Below are positions 1-6,460 of a stretch of 9,464 bases of DNA, one piece after another. Within the stretch, counting starts at the first letter, position 1. Each line of letters starts with the position of its first letter. Origin of the DNA: a bacterium (GTDB lineage Bacteria; Desulfobacterota; GWC2-55-46; S146-80; JALXFI01); contig JALXFI010000005.1 in assembly GCA_027069035.1 (NCBI GenBank), forward strand, positions 1-9,464, in the 5' to 3' direction. The position numbers and the translations under genes were made by a program. The notes under the pieces were generated by a model that did no database searches, had not been told where the DNA came from, and saw only the letters and a list, made by a program, of their open reading frames with translations.

Positions 1-189
1 TGCTTCTATAATATCGTTCAGTTTCTGCACATCCTCAGAAGATAATCCTCCGTATGTTGCTTTCCATTTCTTCAGTGTACTCAACGGTATGCCATGTTTA
101 TGACATACATCTGTATCAGAATTGTCTGAAAGTGAAGCATCTGAAAGTATCTGTACAATCCTCTCAACCGGATATTCTGGGATTATCAT
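1..189 (-). CDS. IS3 OrfA-like helix-turn-helix protein, 5' part only
   Basis: This minus-strand frame starts with ATG at 187-189 and stays open for 63 codons to the window edge, so the C-terminus is missing. An AGGAGG ribosome site lies at 198-203 with an 8-nt spacer, which supports the start. The protein begins MIIPEYPVERIVQILSDA and contains VCHKHGIPLSTLKKWKATYG followed by G and then DVQKL. That layout (an IVxIL helix, then VCxxHGIxxxTxxxWKxxYGG) matches the N-terminal HTH of IS3-family OrfA transposases (HTH_Tnp_1 family). It lacks the basic N-terminus usual in those proteins and is acidic between the two helices, so it may be a diverged or domesticated relative. It lies 30 bp downstream of the hemerythrin gene on the same strand and could be co-transcribed with it. 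The family call rests on motif recognition only; any OrfB would lie outside the window. Confidence 0.6.
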   Translation of the reverse strand, partial: MIIPEYPVERIVQILSDASLSDNSDTDVCHKHGIPLSTLKKWKATYGGLSSEDVQKLNDIIEA

Positions 190-219
190 CCTATTAACCT
201 CCTCAGTTATTAAGTCATA

Positions 220-633
220 TTATTTCAGTTTTTCTATTAAGAATTCACCAAACTCCTTATCCACCTGTCCAATATGGTTGAGTAACCAATCGCATACACG
301 CTGCTGTATCTTAATGATTATAGTCAGCGTTACACCATTGATTTCATAGTGCCTTTTTAATTCAGCAAAGTCCTTTTTGAATGCCTCATGCTGCTCCTTT
401 TGCAATTGGTAGCCGGGATAATTATGCTTAATCATATAACTTTCTTCCGTTCCAAAGTGTTCCACCACATACTCCTCTAAAAACTTTATTATCTCCTTAA
501 TATCATCTTCACCTTTGCCATTATTCATGGCATAGATGAGACTGTCAACCCTCCTAAACAACTCCTTATGTTGATTGTCAATAATCTCAACCCCTACGGA
601 TAGGTCATCCGTCCATTCAAATACATAAGCCAT
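220..633 (-). CDS. Bacteriohemerythrin (single-domain, 137 aa)
   Basis: This is a complete single-domain hemerythrin of typical length (137 aa). Family members are cytosolic four-helix bundles with a non-haem di-iron centre that binds O2 (or NO) for sensing, storage or delivery. Ligand candidates in order are H22 (in DNQHKELF), H59 and E63 (in EHFGTEE), H82 (in KEQHEAF), and H120 and D125 (in LLNHIGQVD). The position normally occupied by the first His of the HxxxH pair in helix 3 is Q78 (codon CAA), so one of the five canonical His ligands appears substituted. The start is well supported: an AGGAGG-like site lies just upstream of ATG 631-633. A TATAAT-like -10 is found at 669-674. The gene lies downstream of the oxidase operon but is separated by about 360 bp and probably has its own promoter. 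A role in O2 handling next to a terminal oxidase is plausible inference. Confidence 0.92.
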   Translation of the reverse strand: MAYVFEWTDDLSVGVEIIDNQHKELFRRVDSLIYAMNNGKGEDDIKEIIKFLEEYVVEHFGTEESYMIKHNYPGYQLQKEQHEAFKKDFAELKRHYEINGVTLTIIIKIQQRVCDWLLNHIGQVDKEFGEFLIEKLK

Positions 634-668
634 ATTAATTCCTCCTTTCTTTTAATAAATCAGACAAT

Positions 669-691
669 ATTATACTGGTCAAAGTAGGTCA
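669..691 (-). promoter_or_regulatory. Candidate hemerythrin promoter with tandem TGACC sites
   Basis: On the minus strand, a perfect TATAAT (-10) lies at 669-674, placing a transcript start about 29 nt before the hemerythrin ATG. No good TTGACA lies at the right distance. Instead, two direct TGACC copies (677-681 and 687-691 on the plus-strand map) sit immediately upstream, exactly 10 bp apart. A weak -35 plus two half-sites one helical turn apart would fit an activator-dependent promoter, but the activator is unknown. Confidence 0.35.
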
Positions 692-746
692 TCATAATGT
701 TCTACCTTATCTCAGCCATTTATGGCTTGCCAAAAGCTTCCCCGGA

Positions 747-801
747 CTCATGCTGCAGTATGGTTTACCATACGTAGAAGAAACAGTACCACCCCATCCC
801 T
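747..801. repeat. Degenerate repeat copy A (flanks cox cluster, right of hemerythrin)
   Basis: This 55-bp segment starts CTCATG..GCAG and ends ACCCCATCCCT. A similar 54-bp segment in the same orientation lies at 7588-7641 and shares both ends exactly plus a TACG..GAAGAA..GTRCC core, if small gaps are allowed. The two copies bracket the outer-membrane/oxidase block. Similarity is partial and could be chance. Confidence 0.25.
758..773. repeat. Palindrome GTATGGT-TT-ACCATAC
   Basis: There are two perfect 7-bp arms with a 2-bp centre. It lies within repeat copy A, about 125 bp upstream of the hemerythrin ATG. Its length suits a dimeric regulator site; the central gap is too short for a good RNA hairpin. 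The function is unknown. Confidence 0.4.
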
Positions 802-920
802 GAGAAAGTGCACAAATTCCGATACATGTTTAAAATCTTCTGTATGATTTTTGGAAGTAGACTTGGATACGGGTAGATATCTTATCCGGTCACAAAAAAC
901 ACCTCTGTATGTCTAAAGTA

Positions 921-969
921 GATGCAGACATCCTCAACACTGAGAGACATGCAAAAGTTGGTCTGCATC
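921..969. repeat. 9-bp inverted repeat downstream of coxA
   Basis: GATGCAGAC at 921-929 pairs perfectly with GTCTGCATC at 961-969 across a 31-nt loop that contains a further CAAC/GTTG pair (934-937 and 957-960). It begins about 20 bp past the coxA stop codon. It could form a 3' stem-loop in the oxidase transcript, affecting its end or stability, but there is no clean U-tract directly after the stem, so I do not call it an intrinsic terminator. Confidence 0.4.
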
Positions 970-989
970 ATAGGTAAAAATAAAATCTG

Positions 990-2576
990 TCAGCTTTCTT
1001 TACCTTGAGGCTTACCGTATTCATACGGTCCTTCTGTAATTACAGGTATCTTATCAAAGTTGTAAAACGGCGCGGGAGAAGGGATCTGCCATTCAAGGGA
1101 TTTTGAATTCCATGGATTTGACGGCGCCCTCTCTCCATTAATAGCCGAATAAAGAAAGTTGATAAGAGAGAGCAAAAACCCTGTAATGGCAATATAAGAG
1201 AAGATACTGCCAATCCTCATATATCCGGCATATTCTGCAGGGATGATCCAGTATCTCCTCGGCACCCCCTTAACACCTAAATAGAACTGAGGGGCAAAGG
1301 CAACAAGGGCGCCGATTATTGTCAGCCAGAATGCAATCTTGCCAAGTCTTTCACTGCACATGCGTCCTGTGAACTTGGGAAACCAGAAATATATACCTCC
1401 TATTGCCAGCATACTCATACTCAACGCAAGGACATAATGGAAGTGTGCCACCACCCAGTGAGTGTCATGTACCTGAATATCTATACCAAGCAGTCCATTG
1501 GCAATGCCTGTAACCCCTCCTATTGTAAAAAGGGAGATAAATCCAAGTGCATGGAGCATCGGTGTGCTGAATTCTATCGACCCCTTATGGAGTGTTGCAA
1601 GCCAGTTAAAGACCTTTATCCCGGTTGGCACCCCTATCAGAATTGTCCCCCACATAAAAAGCACCCTTGCCCAGTTTGCAGTGCCTGCTACATAGAGATG
1701 GTGAATCCATACCTCAAATCCAAGCACAGTGATTACCATTATGGCTATCACCATACTTATGTATCCAAATATGGGCTTTCTTGAAAAGGTTGAGATTATC
1801 TCTGATACAATACCAAACACAGGAAGCGCCACAACATAAACGGCAGGATGAGCGTAAAACCAGAACAGGTTCTGATACAGGAGGGCTGAACCACCCATAG
1901 AGGCATCATAGAAATGTGTGCCAAGGTATTTGTCAAAGAGGAGTAGGGTCACAGCCGCTGCAAGGACAGGTATGCCGATAATCTGTATGATAGAAGCACC
2001 CATAATCCCCCATACAGCGAGGTTAAGCCTCCCCCATGTCATCCCGGGTGCCCTCATTGTGACTATAGTGGTAATGAGATTAACTGAACCTGCTATACTC
2101 GATGCCCCAAGAAGATGGACTGCAAAGACATAAAGCGCTGTATTGGTGTTTGTTATAACAGAGAGAGGGGGGTAGCCGGTCCAGCCAAAGTCGAGCCTCC
2201 CTGGCAGAAGGAGCCCGAGAACTGCAATAATGCCTGCACCAAGATAAAACCAGAAACTCAGAGCATTGAGTCTGGGAAACGCCACATCCCTTGCCCCTAT
2301 CATCAGGGGTATAAGAAGGTTTCCAAAAAAACCCAGGAGAACAGGTATCATCCAGAATAAGACCATTGCAGCGCCATGGATTGTAAAAACTACATTATAG
2401 AGTTCGCCGTTTAAAAACTTAGAACCGGCAGGGAAGAGCTGGTCCGTCCTCATTACCGTTGCAAGTAAAAGCCCGACAAAGAAGAATACACATGCCGTAA
2501 TAAGATACAGCACGGCTATCTTTTTATGATCCGTTGTAAATATCCATGTTTTTAATCCGGATGGTTGTTCTCTCAT
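990..2576 (-). CDS. coxA: Cytochrome c oxidase subunit I (caa3 type, A2-like)
   Basis: This is the catalytic subunit of an aa3/caa3-type oxidase: about 12 membrane helices carrying haem a, haem a3 and CuB, reducing O2 to water and pumping protons. The 528-aa length is normal. Visible residues are H67 (haem a, in TIHG), H243 and Y247 (CuB ligand and cross-linked Tyr, in HPAVY), H292-H293 (CuB), K321 (K-channel, in PTGIKVF), H378 (haem a3) and H380 (haem a) in VVAHFHYVL, and R440-R441. The D-channel entry D97 and N104 are kept, but the helix VI glutamate of HPEVY is replaced (YAHPAVY). That resembles the A2 class, whose signature is YSHPxV, with Ala instead of Ser. The start ATG 2574-2576 has an AGGAGGTAGG site upstream. 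It is the last gene of the operon, 51 bp after coxB. Confidence 0.97.
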   Translation of the reverse strand: MREQPSGLKTWIFTTDHKKIAVLYLITACVFFFVGLLLATVMRTDQLFPAGSKFLNGELYNVVFTIHGAAMVLFWMIPVLLGFFGNLLIPLMIGARDVAFPRLNALSFWFYLGAGIIAVLGLLLPGRLDFGWTGYPPLSVITNTNTALYVFAVHLLGASSIAGSVNLITTIVTMRAPGMTWGRLNLAVWGIMGASIIQIIGIPVLAAAVTLLLFDKYLGTHFYDASMGGSALLYQNLFWFYAHPAVYVVALPVFGIVSEIISTFSRKPIFGYISMVIAIMVITVLGFEVWIHHLYVAGTANWARVLFMWGTILIGVPTGIKVFNWLATLHKGSIEFSTPMLHALGFISLFTIGGVTGIANGLLGIDIQVHDTHWVVAHFHYVLALSMSMLAIGGIYFWFPKFTGRMCSERLGKIAFWLTIIGALVAFAPQFYLGVKGVPRRYWIIPAEYAGYMRIGSIFSYIAITGFLLSLINFLYSAINGERAPSNPWNSKSLEWQIPSPAPFYNFDKIPVITEGPYEYGKPQGKES

Positions 2577-2627
2577 TGCACCTACCTCCTTATATTCTTT
2601 AATATATTCATGTACAACTTATGCAGT

Positions 2628-3602
2628 TCATTTTATCTCTTTAAGGTATGCAACAATTGCATCAACTTCTTTATCTGAGAGATTAAATGGCGGCATGGTC
2701 GGTGGATAACCATCAACTATCCTTGCCTTTGGACTACGGATAGATTCTTTTATGTATGCCTCGTCTACAGCAATCTTCGTCCCGTCGGCAAGCAGTGTCT
2801 CTCTACCAAACAATCCATTAAATGTCGGCCCTGTAATCCTCTCACCGGTAAGGCTATGACAACCCGTGCATTGTTTTATAAGCTCTTTGCCTCTTATATC
2901 CTGTGAAAGTGATGCGCTACCCTCCACGCCTTTTTTGGATGCAACCCATGCATTGAAATCCTCTTTTTTCATAACAATAAGCTTTGCCTGCATCAGAGAG
3001 TGACCAGGACCACAGAGTTCTGCACAATATACATGACGTATTTCACCGGGCTTATCCGCATAAAACCACAGATAGGTAAATCTGCCGGGAAGCATGTCCT
3101 CCCTTATTCTAAATCCTGGCAGGGCAAAATCGTGTATAACATCCCTGCTGGAGAGAGACAGTTTTACAGGCCCCACAGGCACCCTCAACTCGTTTATTGT
3201 CTTGATACCTTCGGGGTAGATCATTTCAAAACCATATCTGAACCCATCCACCCTTACCTCATACGCATCCTGAGGAACCTCCCTGTATGTGTTAAACACC
3301 CTCCATGACTGGACACCGAGCAAGGCAATGATGATTGTTGGAACCGCTGTCCATAGAATCTCAAGCCCTGTATTGCCCTTTATATAAACGCCATCCTCAT
3401 CTCTACTACTCCTCCTATACTTTACAAGAAAATATAACATGGGAACGGTAACCACAAGCCAGACAACAACAGCAACAACAAGCCATGTGTCAAAATGCCT
3501 ATTCCATGCATCTACAGGATTTGTCATCTTAGCAAAAGCAGAAGCCGGCATCAAAGCTGCCATGATCAAAATAGCAGCAAAAAACAGTGATGATTTGCGC
3601 AT
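2628..3602 (-). CDS. coxB: Cytochrome c oxidase subunit II with fused cytochrome c domain
   Basis: This 324-aa subunit accepts electrons and passes them through CuA to subunit I. Order: signal peptide (about 1-24, ending ASAFA), two membrane helices (about 39-62 and 83-100), a CuA cupredoxin domain, then a class I cytochrome c domain. The CuA ligands are H157, C193, E195 (backbone), C197, H201 and M204 in CAELCGPGHSLM. The haem c motif is C245-T-G-C248-H249, with M303 (PPTMPPF) the likely sixth ligand. The fused cytochrome makes this a caa3-type enzyme. The aromatic segment before the CuA loop reads FRYGFEMIYPEG, where most relatives have a QWxWxF-like pattern; the usual Trp used for electron entry seems to be Tyr123. 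The start ATG 3600-3602 has GGAGG upstream. The gene lies 29 bp after sco. Confidence 0.96.
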   Translation of the reverse strand: MRKSSLFFAAILIMAALMPASAFAKMTNPVDAWNRHFDTWLVVAVVVWLVVTVPMLYFLVKYRRSSRDEDGVYIKGNTGLEILWTAVPTIIIALLGVQSWRVFNTYREVPQDAYEVRVDGFRYGFEMIYPEGIKTINELRVPVGPVKLSLSSRDVIHDFALPGFRIREDMLPGRFTYLWFYADKPGEIRHVYCAELCGPGHSLMQAKLIVMKKEDFNAWVASKKGVEGSASLSQDIRGKELIKQCTGCHSLTGERITGPTFNGLFGRETLLADGTKIAVDEAYIKESIRSPKARIVDGYPPTMPPFNLSDKEVDAIVAYLKEIK

Positions 3603-3631
3603 TTCTTACCTCCTTAAAGGTTGTAATATAA

Positions 3632-4492
3632 CTACCTTGACGGAACTGTCCTATACAATCCATTTTGTCTCTTCATTTTTCGATAAAACAAAAAGACAAT
3701 TACAGACGTAAAGATGCCAAGGGAGAGTCCAACCATTCCAAATATAAAGGGTAGATTCAATTTATACCCACCGAGAGCGGGGTCATATTTGAAGCATGCC
3801 AGCACCGCAGAGGTTAATACAGGGACCTTCCCCGTCTTCCCCTTTGCAGATTCAAGAATCGCCAGTTTAATATCAAATGCCCTTGGATATAGACCGAAGA
3901 TATAACGTGTTATCTTTCTCTGTGGTGACAGAAAGATATATGCCGTTGGATGAACAAATGATTTATCCTCTACAGAGTAGAAGAAACGATAACCCGTTGC
4001 CCCTGTAAACTTCTTTATCTCCTCCTTGGTGGCAGTGGCAAAGATCCAATTTTTTGCATTTTTCGGCATTGTCGCACTCTTTTTGAGTCTCTCATGGAAT
4101 TGCACCGCATCTTCAGGCTTATCGTTTTCATCAAAACTAAGTGTTATCACGTTATAGTCCTTACCAAGCGTTACTCCGCCAATGCTGTTCAATGCCTCTG
4201 CCAGCCCTTCATTCAATGCCTTGCATACACCTGGACATGAGTAATATACAAGTGAAAGTATAACGGGTGTATCGGTTTTATCAGTATAATCACTCAACCT
4301 AAGGGATTTGCCACTTTCATCCTTCATCTCTATATCAGAAGCAATTTTGCCAAGATAGTCGTCTTCCTTTATCTTTAATATAGACGGGTCGAAGTCCGTC
4401 TTATCACTACTGAGGGTATGTCCAAAACCACTGGTAGCAGAGATTACGGTAACAGACGTCACAATCAATAAACTCAATAGCCTCCCGTACAT
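3632..4492 (-). CDS. sco: SCO1/SenC family copper chaperone
   Basis: This is a thioredoxin-fold protein that loads copper into, or reduces, the CuA site of subunit II on the outer face of the cytoplasmic membrane. I start it at ATG 4490-4492 (286 aa), because AAGGAGG lies just upstream, overlapping the coxC stop codon. A longer in-frame start at 4567 would run into coxC and has no such site. Visible features are an N-terminal hydrophobic signal or anchor (about 5-23), the copper motif C86-P-G-V-C90, its partner H181 (FVHPTAYIF), and a C-terminal membrane helix (about 247-270) with a basic end. C233 lies in the ACFKYDPALGGY segment, a stretch common in longer bacterial SCO proteins with a C-terminal anchor. 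It sits between coxC and coxB, the usual company of its substrate. Confidence 0.93.
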   Translation of the reverse strand: MYGRLLSLLIVTSVTVISATSGFGHTLSSDKTDFDPSILKIKEDDYLGKIASDIEMKDESGKSLRLSDYTDKTDTPVILSLVYYSCPGVCKALNEGLAEALNSIGGVTLGKDYNVITLSFDENDKPEDAVQFHERLKKSATMPKNAKNWIFATATKEEIKKFTGATGYRFFYSVEDKSFVHPTAYIFLSPQRKITRYIFGLYPRAFDIKLAILESAKGKTGKVPVLTSAVLACFKYDPALGGYKLNLPFIFGMVGLSLGIFTSVIVFLFYRKMKRQNGLYRTVPSR

Positions 4493-4505
4493 TACTGTCA
4501 CCTCC

Positions 4506-5303
4506 TTAACCTCTGTATGGAACAATATAGATGAGAGAAAGCACCAACAGCCACACAATATCCACAAAGTGCCAGTAATATCCTGTTGCCTTTAAAATAG
4601 TGCTTTTATCTTTATCTATCTTTCCGCTAAATCCCAGAAGCAGTATAAATAACTGAAGCACTACACCAACAAGGACATGAGAACCATGAAAGCCTGTTAT
4701 TAAATAAAAGAACGTCCCGTACTCATCAGTAGATACAGTAAAGCCCTTCTCAATAAGGTGGTACCACTCCCTCGCCTGTCCAAGGAGGAATAGGATGCCA
4801 AGTATAAGTGTAAAGAGAAGCCATCCTATAAAACTTCCCATCTCGTCATCCTCAAGATCTTGTTCTGCCTTGTATATGGTTGCACTTGATGAAAGAAGGA
4901 TAACTGTAAGAAAAAGTGGAAGGCCAAGAGGCGGCACACCTTCAGGGGTGGTTATGGGTGGCCAGATCTCCATTGGCAGCATGTTGTATATATAACCACC
5001 AAAGAGCCCCCCAAATAGAGCCGCTTCTGAGCATATAAAAATGATAATGGCTACCTTACTCAGTCCTACATCCAGTTCCTTTGAATATATCTGAGATGTC
5101 CACCCGAACAACCCGATCAGTAAAACCAGAAGGGCTACGCCAGCAAGGAATATGCCTGGAAATGTCTGATGCCATGAAAAATGTGCCATAAAGGCAAATG
5201 GCACAAGAAGCGACCCAATGCCAACAACAAGCGGCCAACCACTGAGTTCTAACTCATGATGTTTAATGCCTCCTCCATGAACGGCTTGTCCCTTATTATT
5301 CAT
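4506..5303 (-). CDS. coxC: Cytochrome c oxidase subunit III
   Basis: This 265-aa, seven-helix membrane subunit packs against subunit I, stabilises the oxidase and supports proton uptake; it carries no metal. The family's conserved glutamate is E93 in ICSEAALFGGLF, and the C-terminal signatures GFHGSHVLVGV (204-214) and YYWHFVDIVWL (242-252) are intact. The N-terminus is His-rich and soluble (about 1-20), then helices follow. The start ATG 5301-5303 has AGGAGG at 5313-5318 with 9-nt spacing. Its TAA stop overlaps the sco ribosome site, so translation of the two is likely coupled. It is the first oxidase subunit gene in transcription order, 173 bp after ctaB, an unusual place for subunit III, which normally follows subunit I. 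Confidence 0.96.
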   Translation of the reverse strand: MNNKGQAVHGGGIKHHELELSGWPLVVGIGSLLVPFAFMAHFSWHQTFPGIFLAGVALLVLLIGLFGWTSQIYSKELDVGLSKVAIIIFICSEAALFGGLFGGYIYNMLPMEIWPPITTPEGVPPLGLPLFLTVILLSSSATIYKAEQDLEDDEMGSFIGWLLFTLILGILFLLGQAREWYHLIEKGFTVSTDEYGTFFYLITGFHGSHVLVGVVLQLFILLLGFSGKIDKDKSTILKATGYYWHFVDIVWLLVLSLIYIVPYRG

Positions 5304-5394
5304 CTCTTTACACCTCCTATAACGCTGAGTTAATCTGAAATAGCTTTATGTGTCATATATTACCAAGCCAACAAACTCTGTTGAGGGTTTTAAA

Positions 5395-5463
5395 TCAATA
5401 TCCAGGCCCGCAATAGATTGAGAGCAACCCAATCATGTATCTCAGCCCTGTTAATAACCCCAC
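5395..5463 (-). CDS. Possible 22-residue hydrophobic leader peptide
   Basis: A GTG-initiated frame of 22 codons begins just after ctaB and would encode a hydrophobic peptide starting MGLLTGLRYMIGLLSIYCGP and ending in Gly-Tyr. AAGGAG at 5468-5473 lies 4 nt before the GTG, which is rather close. It occupies most of the 173-bp gap before coxC, where small oxidase subunits are sometimes encoded, but its length is well below any subunit IV. It may equally be chance, as short frames like this are common. Confidence 0.15.
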   Translation of the reverse strand: MGLLTGLRYMIGLLSIYCGPGY

Positions 5464-5476
5464 ATCTCTCCTTACA

Positions 5477-6385
5477 TCACCTCACAACATCCATTATCAT
5501 GACTGTAAAAAGGAAAGTAAGATAGAGTATGGAAAAAAAGAACAGCCTCATATCATTTTTTTTAATGGAGAATACCTCTATAACCGCAAGAACAAGGTAC
5601 ATAGTGCCAAGAGAAATCGCTGATAAGAGATAGATTAACCCTGCCATTCCATAGAGATAGGGCATGGCTGACAAGATCAATAAAACCACAGAAAAACAAA
5701 CAATACTCAATCTTGTTATCTTGCAACCCTTCACTACGGGTAACACAGGTATCCCTGCTCTTGCATAATCATCCTTATACCTGAGAGCGAGACTCATAGC
5801 ATGGGTCTGTTGCCATACCAGAACAATAATAAATAATATAATCGGCACCATCCCTACCCTGCCCACTACAGATGCATAACCGACAACAGGCGGCATTGCT
5901 CCTGCAATCCCTCCTATGTAATTGGCAAAATGTGTTCTGCGCTTTAGAAACATGCTATATAAAAAGACATACATCATAACAGAGGCAACTGTAAGCAACG
6001 CCGCAAGCTCATTCACAAATACTGCAAAAATAACTATGGAGGACACAACCATAAGAAGGCCTGTTATAAGTGCAGGTATAGGGGAGAATCTACCAACAGC
6101 TAATGCCCTTGATGATGTTCTCCCCATTATGGAATCAATATCCCTGTCTATGTAGTTATTCAGAATACACGAACCGGCAGAAGCCAGTCCCATCCCTAAA
6201 ATGGCACACGACAAGAGACTAACGGAAGGGAACCCTTGTCGAGCAAAGTATATCCCTGTAAGGGTTGCTATAAGAGCAAGGATAACAATCCCAGGCTTAG
6301 ATAAATACAGGTAATCCCGTATCGTTGTGTTTCCAACAACAATCGCTCTTTCCAATGCAGACTCTTGCATTATATATTCACCCAT
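5477..6385 (-). CDS. ctaB: Haem O synthase (protohaem IX farnesyltransferase)
   Basis: This UbiA-superfamily membrane enzyme attaches a farnesyl group from farnesyl diphosphate to haem b, giving haem O, the precursor of haem A or the oxidase haem itself. At 302 aa and with about nine membrane helices it is the usual size. The first catalytic motif reads N76-NYID80-RDID84 followed by RTSSRAL (family pattern NxxxDxxxDxxMxRTxxRPL, here with Ala for the usual Pro). The second region YKDDYARAGIPVLPVVKG is intact. Two in-frame ATGs are possible: 6383-6385 with no clear ribosome site, and 6368-6370 with a weak GGGTGA nearby; the choice is unsettled. It is 75 bp downstream of the outer-membrane gene and upstream of the oxidase genes. 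No ctaA is seen, so whether haem O is converted to haem A cannot be told here. Confidence 0.95.
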   Translation of the reverse strand: MGEYIMQESALERAIVVGNTTIRDYLYLSKPGIVILALIATLTGIYFARQGFPSVSLLSCAILGMGLASAGSCILNNYIDRDIDSIMGRTSSRALAVGRFSPIPALITGLLMVVSSIVIFAVFVNELAALLTVASVMMYVFLYSMFLKRRTHFANYIGGIAGAMPPVVGYASVVGRVGMVPIILFIIVLVWQQTHAMSLALRYKDDYARAGIPVLPVVKGCKITRLSIVCFSVVLLILSAMPYLYGMAGLIYLLSAISLGTMYLVLAVIEVFSIKKNDMRLFFFSILYLTFLFTVMIMDVVR

Positions 6386-6460
6386 ATCAATTTTAATAAA
6401 ATCATAATCACTCTTTATATATATCTGTTTTTTTAATATCTATAATATGTTTCCCATTTA

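Larger units (their letters stand above)
634..989. other. Non-coding spacer between hemerythrin and coxA
   Basis: I see no credible gene in this 356-bp spacer on either strand. It contains a promoter candidate for the hemerythrin gene near its left end (669-691), a 16-bp near-perfect palindrome (758-773), a short sequence resembling one upstream of the Fic gene (747-801), and a 9-bp inverted repeat with a long loop just past the coxA stop (921-969). No tRNA or recognised riboswitch was seen. Confidence 0.7.

Noticed and set aside
122..349. Plus-strand 75-codon frame at the left edge
   Set aside because: It is antisense to both the HTH gene and the hemerythrin gene, which have strong family signatures and ribosome sites.
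700..735. Possible sigma54 promoter (TTGGCA ... TGGCT) upstream of hemerythrin
   Set aside because: The spacing between GG and GC elements is about 15 bp, not the required 12-bp register.
1437..1784. Plus-strand Cys/His-rich frame of 115 codons
   Set aside because: It lies wholly antisense to coxA, whose protein is unmistakable; the Cys and His content is a by-product of the opposite strand.
4493..4567. Longer start for the SCO protein, adding 25 residues
   Set aside because: It would overlap coxC by about 60 bp and lacks a ribosome site; ATG 4490-4492 has AAGGAGG and begins a proper signal sequence.
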